Assembly: GCA_018816735.1 (NCBI GenBank)
Contig: JAHIVH010000008.1
Span: 1-64,000, forward strand
Length of the DNA stretch: 64,000 nt
Source of the DNA: Pseudomonadota bacterium
GTDB taxonomy: Bacteria > Desulfobacterota > Desulfobacteria > Desulfobacterales > JAHIVH01
Reading direction: 5' to 3'
In this document: piece after piece, positions 16,732-26,348 of the stretch
How positions within the stretch are numbered: the first letter of the stretch is position 1
Layout: each line of letters opens with the position of its first letter
The notes under the pieces: model-generated
What the model was told of the DNA's origin: nothing
The model's input: the letters and a program-made list of their open reading frames with translations, nothing else
Database searches by the model: none
Position numbers and translations under genes: made by a program

Positions 16732-17502
16732 TTATTTCCAATCGAGAAACTGAACCCAGATAACAGCGCCCAGTTCGACATCCTTGTCTTCACCGTCATG
16801 CTTTAATTTGTAATCCGCTGTATTCAACGCGGAAAATCCCCACCATCCCTTGATGGGAGCTGCATAGGTAAAGACGCCATTCTGATCGGCCTTGATGGCC
16901 TGGGTAACCATGTAATCGGTTGGTGCCTTGAGCTGTCCGTCTTCATTATAGTATTCGATTTCAACTTCCGCATAGGGAACGGGTTTGCCGTCAAGTTTCA
17001 CAATTCCCTGGAATACATTACCGGCATAAAGCCCAAAAGGTTTGGACAAGGGTACAATCTCCGTTTTCAGGCCGACTTCCTTGTCCCAGCCTTCATCATC
17101 ACCAAAGGCAGCAACAACGGTTTTTGTATAGTGAATGATAAAACAGTCTTCCGCTGGTTCAAAATAGGGCGTCGGCTCCATATAAAACGCATAAATCCCA
17201 GGCCGTGTTACCTTGTAGTCCAAAGACCAGGCCTGTCGGGACATGACTTTTATTTCCTTGAGCGTATTTAACAGATCACTTTTTTTTCCGTTTGCAATGA
17301 CAGCAACCGCTTTGGGTTTCACAAGATCCATGCCCACCATTTCATGGGGGTGCGAAAACGACAGCTGAACCTGGATTGTTCGGGGGTCTTTCTGCATGAC
17401 CATGGCATCTGATGGGATGGTCATACCAAAATGGGCAAATGCCGGGGTTGAAAACCATATCAACATACTGAGCAAACTTGAAAACACACAATTACGAGTC
17501 AT
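16732..17502 (-). CDS. NikK-like DUF4198 exported protein
   Basis: Exported protein of 256 residues in the DUF4198 family, which binds nickel in the periplasm in NikK-type systems. The signal peptide ends AFAHFGM, so the mature protein again begins with a histidine. Other blocks: [39 protein letters not shown] and [13 protein letters not shown]. The ATG at 17502 is chosen because GGAGG lies nine bases upstream; the open frame continues to 17610 only by chance and would swallow the leader hairpin. First gene of the operon. Confidence 0.8.
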   Translation of the reverse strand: MTRNCVFSSLLSMLIWFSTPAFAHFGMTIPSDAMVMQKDPRTIQVQLSFSHPHEMVGMDLVKPKAVAVIANGKKSDLLNTLKEIKVMSRQAWSLDYKVTRPGIYAFYMEPTPYFEPAEDCFIIHYTKTVVAAFGDDEGWDKEVGLKTEIVPLSKPFGLYAGNVFQGIVKLDGKPVPYAEVEIEYYNEDGQLKAPTDYMVTQAIKADQNGVFTYAAPIKGWWGFSALNTADYKLKHDGEDKDVELGAVIWVQFLDWK

Positions 17503-17520
17503 TTTTATATCCTCCGGGCA

Positions 17521-17572
17521 AAAAAAAACCACGAGCGAAACAGTACCTTCATGGTACGGATTACCTTCGTGG
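17521..17572 (-). promoter_or_regulatory. Structured leader with hairpin and U-tract ahead of the nickel operon
   Basis: Read on the minus strand, CCACGA (17572-17567) pairs with TCGTGG (17534-17529), and an inner stem GTACC/GGTAC (17557-17553 with 17547-17543) closes a 5-nt loop. Between the stems lies an asymmetric internal loop of 9 and 8 nt. The outer stem is followed directly by at least eight U and then, 12 bases on, by the GGAGG of the first gene. That is the arrangement of a transcription attenuator or a small metal- or cofactor-sensing riboswitch. I cannot match it to a known riboswitch class. Confidence 0.6.
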
Positions 17573-17645
17573 CTTACGTTATAATAATTTGAATTTATTA
17601 ACCAAATCAATCAAACAGGCTTCTTGCCCGATATTTTTAGAGGAA

Positions 17646-17674
17646 AGCCTACACGGAGTTTACCATGAAGTCAA
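17646..17674 (-). promoter_or_regulatory. Possible sigma70 promoter of the nickel operon
   Basis: On the minus strand TTGACT (17674-17669) and TAGGCT (17651-17646) are 17 bases apart. The -35 is good, the -10 is weak. Transcription would start near 17640 and give a leader of about 135 nt containing the hairpin and U-tract. Confidence 0.35.
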
Positions 17675-17827
17675 TAAAAAGAGTGTAATTGACTAACCCG
17701 CTTTTTTATCATACTATCCTGAGGTGAAACAGATATCGGATGTGGCCAGTTTATAGAAGGACCAAAGTCTTTTAGCAATCATTAAAAAATGTTTTTAACT
17801 TGAAATTATTACCGGCAGCAAAACCGG

Positions 17828-18631
17828 TTGATAAAATCATCCTTTAAAAAAAATGAAACTGCGCTTGTGAATATTCAAATCAGACACCTTGACAAACAAT
17901 ATCCATACCCTTCCCGAGAAACCCATAATGTACTGAAAGATATCAATCTGAACATTCAGGCAGGTGATTTTGTGACCATTCTGGGAAAATCCGGTTGCGG
18001 AAAATCAACCCTTTTAAATCTCATTGCAGGTCTTTCCGAACCGTCCAAAGGAGATATCCTTTTAAATGGCAAACGTGTAAAGGGGACCCATCCGTCGATT
18101 TATATCGTGTTTCAGCAGCCCTGTCTGCTCCCCTGGCTGAATGTGGAGGACAACATTTCCTTTGGATGCAAATTAAGAAAAGAAATGGACAACCTGGCAT
18201 ACAGGGTCGGGCAGTTTATAGAATTGATCGGGCTTTCAGGAAGAAACCGGCTTTACCCGGCTGAACTTTCCGTTGGTATGGCGTGCCGTGTGGCACTGGC
18301 AAGAGCACTGATCGGCAGGCCAAAGGCGCTTCTGCTCGATGAACCGTTTGGCGCTCTTGATATTTTTACCCGGTCAAGGCTTCAGGAAGAAATGATCAAT
18401 ATCTGGATGAGTGAACAATTTACAGCCATGCTTGTAACCCATGATATTGATGAAGCCATCCTCATGGGAAAGAAAATCGTCATACTTGGCGGCTCACCCT
18501 GCCGCATTATGGACATCGTTGAAAACCCGCTGCCCTACCCCCGAAAGATAACAGACGAAAATTTCTTCCGGACAAAAACAATGGTAATGAAAAAATTCAA
18601 ACACATATTCCTTCAATCTGAAAGGGTTTGA
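17828..18631 (+). CDS. ABC importer ATPase, SsuB/TauB/NrtD type
   Basis: ATP-binding subunit of 267 residues for a nitrate/sulfonate/taurine-class importer. Walker A is LGKSGCGKSTLLN, Q-loop FQQPCLLPW, Walker B ALLLDEPFGALD and H-loop LVTHDIDEA. The ABC signature is altered: LSVGMACRVALARAL, with Val in place of the first Gly of LSGGM. The start is TTG 17828; a GTG 39 bases later is an alternative and neither has a strong ribosome binding site. Twenty-one bases separate it from the binding-protein gene, so it is the first gene of a 17828-22919 unit that is divergent from the nickel operon. Confidence 0.8.
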   Translation: MIKSSFKKNETALVNIQIRHLDKQYPYPSRETHNVLKDINLNIQAGDFVTILGKSGCGKSTLLNLIAGLSEPSKGDILLNGKRVKGTHPSIYIVFQQPCLLPWLNVEDNISFGCKLRKEMDNLAYRVGQFIELIGLSGRNRLYPAELSVGMACRVALARALIGRPKALLLDEPFGALDIFTRSRLQEEMINIWMSEQFTAMLVTHDIDEAILMGKKIVILGGSPCRIMDIVENPLPYPRKITDENFFRTKTMVMKKFKHIFLQSERV

Positions 18632-18652
18632 TGAAAATCAGAGGCATTTTTC

Positions 18653-19858
18653 ATGAGTGAAAAAAACGTGAACCGACGGCAATTTTTAAAAACCACGGCA
18701 GGTGTTTTTTCATCATTTGCAGCAACCGGGTTGTCGTCATCAAAACTCTTTGCAAAAGAATCCTATGATACTGTCCGGATTGGCTATCTGCCGATCACGG
18801 ATGCCACACCTCTCCTTGTCGCTCATGGCAACGGCTATTTCAGCGAGGAAGGTTTAAAGGTATTGCCTCCTGTTCTGATTCGAAGCTGGTCTGCGCTTTC
18901 AGAATCCTTTCTTTCGGGAAAATTCAATGTGACCCATTTGCTTTTTCCCATTCCTGTGTGGATGAGATATAATATCAAAGCACCTGTCAAAGTGATTGCC
19001 TGGGACCATATCAATGGCAGCGCACTGACGGTGAGTAACGATTCCGGCATAAACAGTTTCGCTGATTTGGGTGGTAAAAAGATCGCTGTCCCCCACTGGT
19101 ATTCCATGCACAATATTATCCTGCAGGCCGGAATCAGAAAAATGGGGCTTACCCCCGTGATACAAAGTCAGGACATTCCGCTTAAACCCCATGAAGTCAA
19201 TCTCTTCATCCTGCCGCCACCGGATATGCCTCTCTCTCTTGCCGGAAAAAAAATAGACGGTTATATCGTTGCAGAACCGTTTAATGCCATTGGAGAAGTT
19301 AAAATAAACGCGAGGATCCTCCGGTTCACCGGCGATATCTGGAAAAATCATCCCTGCTGTGTGGTGGTAATGAACGAAGACATCATCAAAAGATACCCGA
19401 TCTTCACCCAGAAAGTCACCAATGCCATTGTGAGGGCGCAACGCTGGATACTTGAAAACCCCTTGAAGACAGCACACATGCTCAGCCGTGAAGGCAATAG
19501 ATATCTGCCGGTGCAGGAAGACATACTGAAACGCGTATTTACACTCTACGATCCTGAAATCTATAGCAAGAACAAATCCGCCGCAGCCATCAGGCATCCG
19601 GAATGGCAGGTTAAACGTATCGGTTTCCAACCTTATCCGTTTCCGTCAGCCACACGATATATCATAAATGAAATGGGCCAGACACGGATGGAAGGGGATA
19701 CGCGTTTCCTGAAAACCCTTGATCCTGATTTTGCAGTGACGGATCTGGTAAATGATTCGTTTGTCAAAAAGGCCATTTTATCCGCGGGCGGCCCTTCATT
19801 TTTTGATAACCTCTCAACGGCCAATCCATGGGAAAGAGAGGAAGTCATCGAATTATGA
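18653..19858 (+). CDS. Tat-exported NMT1/SsuA-like substrate-binding protein
   Basis: Periplasmic binding protein of 401 residues. It has a twin-arginine signal (NRRQFLKTTAGVFSSF), suggesting export in folded form. The mature part (VRIGYLPITDATPLLVAHGN, then FNVTHLLFPIPVW and DGYIVAEPFNAIG) follows the NMT1/SsuA/TauA fold of aromatic sulfonate, taurine, nitrate or thiamine-precursor binding proteins. The ligand cannot be named. The stop overlaps the start of the permease gene (ATGA), so the two are translationally coupled. Confidence 0.82.
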   Translation: MSEKNVNRRQFLKTTAGVFSSFAATGLSSSKLFAKESYDTVRIGYLPITDATPLLVAHGNGYFSEEGLKVLPPVLIRSWSALSESFLSGKFNVTHLLFPIPVWMRYNIKAPVKVIAWDHINGSALTVSNDSGINSFADLGGKKIAVPHWYSMHNIILQAGIRKMGLTPVIQSQDIPLKPHEVNLFILPPPDMPLSLAGKKIDGYIVAEPFNAIGEVKINARILRFTGDIWKNHPCCVVVMNEDIIKRYPIFTQKVTNAIVRAQRWILENPLKTAHMLSREGNRYLPVQEDILKRVFTLYDPEIYSKNKSAAAIRHPEWQVKRIGFQPYPFPSATRYIINEMGQTRMEGDTRFLKTLDPDFAVTDLVNDSFVKKAILSAGGPSFFDNLSTANPWEREEVIEL

Positions 19859-21648
19859 AAAAGAACACCGCTACCGTGCTCGAAGAAAAACCGATTCTTC
19901 ATGGTCCCAAAAAAGACATTTATTCCCGTTTTATCTTGTCTCTCATTGGTGTTTCATCTTTTATCGCCCTATGGGGGTTTGCCGGGAATATCATCTTCAG
20001 CAGACCGGGCTATGAACATTTTTCAGGATTTCTTCCTGCGCCGGCATTAAACGCACTTATCCACCTGATTCAGGACAGCCATTTCTGGGCATCGGTCATG
20101 GCGAGCCTGAAACGAATTATCACAGGGATATTCATTGCCTTTCTCATAGGCTTCCCCGCAGGGCTTATAACCGGATATTACAGTCGCTTAAGAATCGCGT
20201 CCTATTTGCCTGTACAGTTTTTAAGAATGATCAGCCCTTTGGCCTGGATGCCCATAGCCCTTCTCATGTTTAAAGAGTTTGAGTCCGCCATCTGTTTTCT
20301 GATCACCATCTCAACCATCTGGCCTATTTTTTTAAATACCATCTTCGGCGTGCTTCATGTTGACCGTCAATGGATCAAAATGGCAATCAATCAGGGCGCG
20401 AATGATCGCCAGCTGATTCTGAAAGTGCTGGTTCCTGCGATTATCCCGCAAACGATTTCAAGCTTGAGATTAAGTCTGGGGGTTGCATGGATCGTTCTTG
20501 TCCCGGCAGAATTCCTGGGCGTTTCAAGCGGTCTGGGATATCTGATCAACGATGCAAGAGATATCATGGAATACGACCGTCTCATGGCAATCATCATTGC
20601 AATAGGCCTTTTAGGATTTATCCTGGATGGCACCATGCATCTGGTCCAGAATTACTTTTCAGAAGACGGTCTGATACGGCGGAAAAGAAATCCGAATACA
20701 GCCTCACCCCATACATGGTCTGAACATTCATTAAAGGCCTTCCGCATATTATTCAAACAGGGGGCAAAAACACTCATATTCTGGGTCATTCTGGATATTG
20801 TTTATATTGTTGGCATGTTTTCATTGAATCATCCTGCGATGTGCGGCCTGTCCTGCGGATTTTTCCTCCCCCATTTTTATGGGATTTTTGTTGGAACCAT
20901 GGTGATGTTTACCGGACTGGGGGCGGGTGTGCTGTGGTTTCCCTTTCTGACCTTTCTGGGGTATGCACCCACCGAAATCGTTCCCATTTCCCTGTTTAAC
21001 CAGATTATGGGGAAAGGGAGCGGGTCTTTCAAATATTTCAACGATGACCTGCTCGAACGAAAAATCATCCGTCACTTTATTCCGTATACTCTGGCAGGGG
21101 TTCTCATTGGATTTTCAGCAGGTTTTATCATGCCGGCTTCCCATGAAAAATGGTTGTATATCATTTTTGTGCTGGTGGTGGTATTCCTTTTGATACGAAT
21201 TACCACACACACTCCGGAACCGGTCGAGGAAGACAAACCATACATTGTCCCCGAAGAACTGCTTCAGAGAAGCAACATCATTGTTCTCATTTCTTCCGTT
21301 TTTACAGGCCTCCTGAGCATTGGAAATTCGGACTGGTTGATTCCCTACATGGAAAGCAGACTTAAAATGCCAGGACCCAAAGCCGTTGCCACAGGAATAT
21401 TTGTCATGTTCTGCGCCGCACTTTTCTATCTGTTTTTAACCATATGGAGTGTCATGTTTGGAAATAATTTTCTTCCTGGCAATTTGTCGATTCTGTTTGC
21501 CACATGCAGCGGCGTGATACTGGGAGGCCAGATCGGATCACGGTTGATTCATATCAACTGGCTCAAAAAACATCAGCGACATGCGTTTATTATCATGATG
21601 TCCCTTTCTGCAATCCATATTACCTGGGAGTTCATACTCAAGCATTAG
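19855..21648 (+). CDS. ABC permease fused to a TauE/SafE permease domain
   Basis: A fusion of 597 residues. The N-terminal part (about 1-270) is a binding-protein-dependent inner membrane permease: the EAA-type loop is seen in MAINQGANDRQLILKVLVPA with VPAEFLGVSSGLGYLIN after it. After a linker of about 30 residues, the C-terminal part (about 300-597) is a TauE/SafE permease with MVMFTGLGAGVLWFPFLTFL and FTGLLSIGNSDWLIPYMESR, the two half-repeats. There is no stop or internal start between them. ATG 19855 overlaps the previous TGA and follows GAGAGGAAG. An importer permease and an anion exporter in one chain suggest linked uptake of a sulfonate-like compound and release of the anion produced, but this is inference. 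Confidence 0.82.
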   Translation: MKKNTATVLEEKPILHGPKKDIYSRFILSLIGVSSFIALWGFAGNIIFSRPGYEHFSGFLPAPALNALIHLIQDSHFWASVMASLKRIITGIFIAFLIGFPAGLITGYYSRLRIASYLPVQFLRMISPLAWMPIALLMFKEFESAICFLITISTIWPIFLNTIFGVLHVDRQWIKMAINQGANDRQLILKVLVPAIIPQTISSLRLSLGVAWIVLVPAEFLGVSSGLGYLINDARDIMEYDRLMAIIIAIGLLGFILDGTMHLVQNYFSEDGLIRRKRNPNTASPHTWSEHSLKAFRILFKQGAKTLIFWVILDIVYIVGMFSLNHPAMCGLSCGFFLPHFYGIFVGTMVMFTGLGAGVLWFPFLTFLGYAPTEIVPISLFNQIMGKGSGSFKYFNDDLLERKIIRHFIPYTLAGVLIGFSAGFIMPASHEKWLYIIFVLVVVFLLIRITTHTPEPVEEDKPYIVPEELLQRSNIIVLISSVFTGLLSIGNSDWLIPYMESRLKMPGPKAVATGIFVMFCAALFYLFLTIWSVMFGNNFLPGNLSILFATCSGVILGGQIGSRLIHINWLKKHQRHAFIIMMSLSAIHITWEFILKH

Positions 21649-21653
21649 ACATC

Positions 21654-22919
21654 ATGACCGTTAAATCTTATCATAAAAAAAAAGCCCCCTCAAAAAACAA
21701 CGATAAAGTGTCGTCAAAACACCTGGGACTTCTTTTTCTTTTGTACTTTTCACAGGGACTCCCATTCGGGTTTCAGGCAACGGCTTTACCTGTGTATTTA
21801 AGATCCCAGGGCGTATCCCTTACGGCCATTGGATTCACGGGACTGCTCGCACTTCCCTGGATGTTCAAACCGCTTTTTGCGCCCTTTTCCGACCGGTACT
21901 ACAATAAAAGATTTGGAAAAAGAAAATCATGGATCGTTCCCATGCAGACCTGCCTCCTTTTATCCTCGCTGGTCGCCTCAATAACGCTTAAAAATAGTCA
22001 TATATCCATTCTCTTCGCATCTGTTTTTGCCATGAATTTTTTTTCCGCCATTCAGGACATCGCCGTGGACGGGCTTGCGGTCGACCTCTTGAGTGAAAAA
22101 GAACTAGGGCCGGGAAACGCCGCGCAGGTCATTGGATACAAAGCAGGTATGATCATAAGTGGCGGCCTGCTTGTTTTTCTGACATCCATGACCGGATGGC
22201 AGGGAATGTTTGCAATCATGTCATTCTTGATATTCTGCCCTCTTGTTGCCATCCTCCTGTTCAGGGAGCCGATGCCGGGCCTTTCAGATTCTCCTGACCA
22301 AAGAGACCTGAAGAAAATCATGCAAAAAATAATGGCCATGTTCAAAGGCCCTTCTGGGAGATGGCTGATATTTTTCATTGCTACTTATAAAACAGGGGAA
22401 CTCATGATCGATGTCATGTTCAAACCGTTCCTTGTGGATTCCGGATTTACTGCGTCCCAGATAGGATTATGGGTAGGTACATACGGGATGGTGGCCTCCC
22501 TCTCCGGATCTTTTATCGGAGGTGCGATTTCAAAAAGATATTCTCTGATGTCCATGCTCGCTTTGTCTCTCGTGTTGAGAACCGTTCCTTTAGGCTTTGA
22601 ATGGGCACTGACGCTTTATCACCCCACAGATGTTCACGTGATCGGTGTGACGGTTTTCGAACATTTTTTCGGAGGAATGCTCACGACCGTCATGTTTGCC
22701 TTCATGATGTCACAGGTTGACAAATCTATCGGCGCCACCCATTACACAATTTTAGCAGCCATTGAGGTCATCGGCAAATCGCCTGGGGCATGGGCATCGG
22801 GCCCCCTTTCCGATGCGTTTGGCTATTCTCCGATATTTTTATCCGGTATCTGCCTCTCGCTCCTTCCCATTTTCCTCATTTTCAGGTATCGTCAAACGAA
22901 AACGCTTGAACCGGCCTGA
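21654..22919 (+). CDS. MFS transporter, RhtX/FptX-AmpG type
   Basis: Major facilitator of 421 residues with about 12 membrane helices. [20 protein letters not shown] followed by [20 protein letters not shown] and the loop [19 protein letters not shown] are the marks of the AmpG/RhtX/FptX branch, which imports muropeptides or siderophores. ATG 21654 is five bases after the stop of the fusion permease, so it belongs to the same transcript. The frame stays open upstream inside that gene; that part is not coding. With an LbtU-type porin in the divergent operon, metallophore transport is possible but unproven. Confidence 0.75.
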   Translation: MTVKSYHKKKAPSKNNDKVSSKHLGLLFLLYFSQGLPFGFQATALPVYLRSQGVSLTAIGFTGLLALPWMFKPLFAPFSDRYYNKRFGKRKSWIVPMQTCLLLSSLVASITLKNSHISILFASVFAMNFFSAIQDIAVDGLAVDLLSEKELGPGNAAQVIGYKAGMIISGGLLVFLTSMTGWQGMFAIMSFLIFCPLVAILLFREPMPGLSDSPDQRDLKKIMQKIMAMFKGPSGRWLIFFIATYKTGELMIDVMFKPFLVDSGFTASQIGLWVGTYGMVASLSGSFIGGAISKRYSLMSMLALSLVLRTVPLGFEWALTLYHPTDVHVIGVTVFEHFFGGMLTTVMFAFMMSQVDKSIGATHYTILAAIEVIGKSPGAWASGPLSDAFGYSPIFLSGICLSLLPIFLIFRYRQTKTLEPA

Positions 22920-22939
22920 ATGCCGTTTTAAAAGACGTA

Positions 22940-24610
22940 TTATTTTACACCGGCAAGAGACTGGGCAATATTGTAACAATAGTCTCCCATTTTCTCAAAA
23001 TTGGAAAGCATATCACTGTATCGGATACCCTGCTCACCACATGTACCTGACAAAAGTCTTTCAACGTGCGACTTTCGCATACCTTCCCTTAAAAAATCGA
23101 TCGTGTCTTCCAACTCCTGGGCTTTTTTCATGAAGTTGTCTGGCAGCGCATGCATCCCGTCTATGACATAATTCATGAATTCCAAAACCTTGGATGAAAT
23201 CATCTTGATGTCCGTAATGGCTGTTGGCGTAAAATCGACTTTTTTCTCAATAAAGTCGTCTATCATCAGTGCAATGTTTTCTACCGAATCCCCGATTCTT
23301 TCTATATTATTTGTCATCCGGATATATCGTGAAATTTCTATGGCCGAAGATTCATTAATATCATTCTGATAAATTTTGGTCAGGTAGAGAATAATTTCCT
23401 TCTGCATGAGGTCCAGATGTTCCTCATACCGCCGGTATTTGTTGAGTTCTTTTACATCCCTTGTTTCCAGGCATTGAATCGTGTTGGTCAGTGTGGCCCT
23501 TGCCGATCCTGCCATTCGCTCTATTTCATTTCTGACTCTTGCAAGTGCTGCAATGGGTGTTTCCAGGAAACGGTCTTCAAAATGGGGAAGCTTAAAAACA
23601 TCTTCGTTTTCCTTTGGCTTGGGTGACAATATAATCGCCACTTTGATCAACCATGGCAGGAAAATCAGAAAAAACAGAGCGTTGATGATGTTGAATGCCG
23701 AATGACCATTTGCAATGTAGCGGGGCACATTTGCATACTCACCGTCCACGATTTGCGATATCGGTCCTGTACCAAGATGGACAGATACAATTTCAACCAT
23801 TTTCACGAAAAAAGGAAACACAAGAATTATCAAAAAAACGCCAATCACATTAAACATGGTATGGGCTCTGGCTGCCCGATGCGAATTGATATTATCCGAG
23901 CCGATGGTGGCAAGTTCAGCGGTAATTGTCGTGCCTATATTCTCACCGAGAACAAGGGCCATGGATGTGGGGAAATCAATCAATCCCTGGGAGGCAAGCG
24001 TCATGGTCAGCCCGACCGTTGCCGATGAGGATTGGACAAGAATCGTAAGTCCCGCCCCGGTTGCCACACAAAGCAGAATGCCGCCAAAGGTATGCGGGTT
24101 GAATCTGGTAAAAAAATTGATGAACGCAGGATCGCCCTTTATTGGGGATAAACCGTGGCTCATCACTGTCATCCCGTAGAAAAGAAGGCCAAAACCTAAA
24201 ATAACTTCTCCAATATACTTCTTTTTCTTGCTGGTTGAAAAGTACTTCATGACCACACCGATGGATATGGCCGGCAACGCCAGCTCGGTCAGTTTGAATG
24301 CAATCATCTGGGCAGTAACGGTCGTTCCGATATTCGCGCCCAGAATCACACCAACCACCTGCTGCAACGTCATCATCCCGGCACCCACAAAACTGATCAG
24401 CATCACCGTGGTTGCAGAAGACGATTGAATAATGGCCGTAACCCCTGCCCCGGTCAGGCACCCGATCACCCGGTTTGAAGACACCGCGCTCAGTATTTTC
24501 CGGATGCCGTCGCCGGCTGTCATCTGAAGCCCCTCGGTCATCATTTTCATACCAAGAATAAAAAGCCCTAGTCCACCCAATGTCTGTATAATTACATTTA
24601 AAATATTCAA
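22940..24610 (-). CDS. Na+/phosphate cotransporter with C-terminal PhoU-like domain
   Basis: Membrane protein of 556 residues in the NptA/PNaS family. Two inverted halves each carry the QSSSAT signature (IIQSSSATTVMLISFVGAGM and ILVQSSSATVGLTMTLASQG), with GANIGTT and GENIGTT repeats between. The last 200 residues are a cytoplasmic PhoU-like helical domain that probably senses phosphate status. Transcribed alone on the minus strand, convergent with the MFS gene (CGGC/GCCG hairpin with short T-run near 22911-22928). Confidence 0.88.
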   Translation of the reverse strand: MNILNVIIQTLGGLGLFILGMKMMTEGLQMTAGDGIRKILSAVSSNRVIGCLTGAGVTAIIQSSSATTVMLISFVGAGMMTLQQVVGVILGANIGTTVTAQMIAFKLTELALPAISIGVVMKYFSTSKKKKYIGEVILGFGLLFYGMTVMSHGLSPIKGDPAFINFFTRFNPHTFGGILLCVATGAGLTILVQSSSATVGLTMTLASQGLIDFPTSMALVLGENIGTTITAELATIGSDNINSHRAARAHTMFNVIGVFLIILVFPFFVKMVEIVSVHLGTGPISQIVDGEYANVPRYIANGHSAFNIINALFFLIFLPWLIKVAIILSPKPKENEDVFKLPHFEDRFLETPIAALARVRNEIERMAGSARATLTNTIQCLETRDVKELNKYRRYEEHLDLMQKEIILYLTKIYQNDINESSAIEISRYIRMTNNIERIGDSVENIALMIDDFIEKKVDFTPTAITDIKMISSKVLEFMNYVIDGMHALPDNFMKKAQELEDTIDFLREGMRKSHVERLLSGTCGEQGIRYSDMLSNFEKMGDYCYNIAQSLAGVK

Positions 24611-24922
24611 GTTTGGTCCTTACTGTTCATTAGGGTTAAAAAATTGTAATTTTGAGCCGATACTTACCATCGAAAAAAGAATCCGTCAAGGTAATGCCCG
24701 CCATAGGGATCGACTTTTCAGTTTCGTAAAAATTACAAATATATAAAGCGGAATCAATCAAAAAAATAATCGCTATCACCTGATAACAGTAGTGTTTTCC
24801 CTGCACCCATACCCTGAAATTTGCTTTGATCTATCTTCAAAATTGTGATTAGATATAGTTTCATTTAACGCCATGCATCATCTTTCTATTCACATCTCAC
24901 AACACCATCAGGAGAAAAAGCC
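24611..24922. other. Divergent intergenic region, no gene seen
   Basis: About 310 AT-rich bases between the divergent Na/Pi symporter and PEP-CTERM genes. It should hold both promoters. I see no pho box, RNA gene or repeat that I can support. Confidence 0.4.
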
Positions 24923-25525
24923 ATGAAAACGATTCAAATCAAATTCATCTTGCCGGTTATTCTTTCAGCAGTCTTTATGGTATCCGCCGTATCGGCTGAC
25001 ACCATATGGGCACTTCATCTGGGTGATGAAACACCGGATACGGTTTTGGTATCAGATGTGGTATCCGGGAAAGTTTATTTGGAAAATCTGTCGCCATCAG
25101 ACGACCTGACTATTGGTAGCGGAGGTGATATGGGATTTCCCGGCATTTCTTTGGAGTACGAATATGTCATACCTGAGCAGTCAGACATGTATACCTTAAC
25201 CCTCTTCTTTTCCACTCCCGAAGATCCATTTACATTAGGTTCTCAGCTAGAATATGCCTTCTGGTCGTTCACACTTGCCCCGACCAGCGGAACTGTTCCT
25301 ACCGGCATGTATACCGTTTATCTTGATGATATACGGAATAATGAGATTGACAAGCTGTCATTTGAGGTAACAGCCGGAAATCCCGTACCTGAGCCGGCCT
25401 CTGTTTTTCTTCTTGGGGCTGGACTGTTGCTGATTTTTATTTATCGGAAAATAGGCAACAACAGCTCAGTCAGAATTCGACTTGAAGGCTATGAAACAGT
25501 CCCGATGCCTCAAATGAACTTCTGA
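24923..25525 (+). CDS. PEP-CTERM sorted exported protein
   Basis: Exported protein of 200 residues: signal peptide (ending SAVSADTIW), a compact beta-rich domain of about 140 residues with no family I recognise, and a C-terminal PEP-CTERM sorting signal (VPEPASVFLLGAGLLLIFIYRK). This signal is cut by an exosortase, none of which is in the window. AGGAGA precedes the ATG by eight bases. Unlike most members, the chain goes on for 25 residues past the basic end of the sorting signal, and that extension is read antisense to the 3' end of lipA (56-base overlap). Confidence 0.82.
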   Translation: MKTIQIKFILPVILSAVFMVSAVSADTIWALHLGDETPDTVLVSDVVSGKVYLENLSPSDDLTIGSGGDMGFPGISLEYEYVIPEQSDMYTLTLFFSTPEDPFTLGSQLEYAFWSFTLAPTSGTVPTGMYTVYLDDIRNNEIDKLSFEVTAGNPVPEPASVFLLGAGLLLIFIYRKIGNNSSVRIRLEGYETVPMPQMNF

Positions 25526-26348
25526 CAAAGGGACCGCTGGCGACCTGTTTCAGGCCGGATTGGCGGGCGATTTCTTTGAGGTGGATAAAAGTGTCCGGGG
25601 AAATATATTCTTTTACCGGAAGGTGTGTTTTTGACGGGCTCAGGTACTGGCCGATGGACAGCATGTCGCATCCTGACTGGACAAGATCATCGAATGTTTC
25701 TTTGATCTCATCCAAGGTTTCGCCTATACCTACCATGATGCCGGACTTGGTCAGCTGATCGGCCCGGATGGTTTTGGCTGTTCGCAAGACATCGAGGGAC
25801 CGTTCGTAGATCGCTTCCGGTCTTGCTTTGGGGTAAAGCCTTTTGACGGTTTCCATATTGTGGCCGAATACATCCGGTTTTTCAGTTACGACCACGCGGA
25901 TGGCAGATGCATCCCCTTTGAAATCCGGGACCAGGACTTCCACTCGAATTTGGGGATTTAATTTTCTGACCACCCGGATGGTCCGGGCGAACATGTCAGC
26001 CCCACCATCTGAGAGGTCATCCCGGGTGACGGATGTGATGACCGCATAAGAGAGGCCCATGTCCTTGATGGCTTCCGCAACACGCTTCGGCTCATCATCA
26101 TCCGGCGCGCTTAGGATTCCCGGCTGCACAGCGCAAAACCGACAGTTTCTTGTGCAATGGTCTCCCAGGATCATGAAGGTGGCCGTGCCTTTCTGGTAGC
26201 ACTCGAACCGGTTCGGGCAGTTTGCTTCCTTGCATACGGTATTCAGCTTTTTTGAGGAGATAAACTGCCTCATAGCCTCATAGTCCGAACCTGAGGGGAG
26301 TTTTCGTTTTAGCCAGGCCGGTTTTGGCAAATGGCGGGATTCAGGCAT
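25470..26348 (-). CDS. lipA: Lipoyl synthase
   Basis: Radical SAM enzyme of 292 residues that inserts two sulfurs into octanoyl groups on GcvH and other lipoyl domains. Both cluster motifs are complete: CKEANCPNRFEC (auxiliary cluster, CX4CX5C) and CTRNCRFC (CX3CX2C). FMILGDHCTRNCRFCAVQPG and ASGPFVRSSFEA are conserved. The open frame extends to 26456, but ATG 26348 (MPESRHLPKPAWLKRKLP) gives the normal length, overlaps the lipB stop by 8 bases, and is preceded by GAGGCGG. It is the last gene of the gcv-lip unit. Confidence 0.92.
   Translation of the reverse strand: MPESRHLPKPAWLKRKLPSGSDYEAMRQFISSKKLNTVCKEANCPNRFECYQKGTATFMILGDHCTRNCRFCAVQPGILSAPDDDEPKRVAEAIKDMGLSYAVITSVTRDDLSDGGADMFARTIRVVRKLNPQIRVEVLVPDFKGDASAIRVVVTEKPDVFGHNMETVKRLYPKARPEAIYERSLDVLRTAKTIRADQLTKSGIMVGIGETLDEIKETFDDLVQSGCDMLSIGQYLSPSKTHLPVKEYISPDTFIHLKEIARQSGLKQVASGPFVRSSFEASGLFHSLQVEF

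Noticed and set aside
17578..17602. Palindrome considered as a NikR operator
   Set aside because: Only the outer four bases pair well and it does not match the GTGTTA-type NikR sites I know.
18899..19630. Long minus-strand frame opposite the substrate-binding protein
   Set aside because: Shadow of a gene with Tat signal and clear family blocks.
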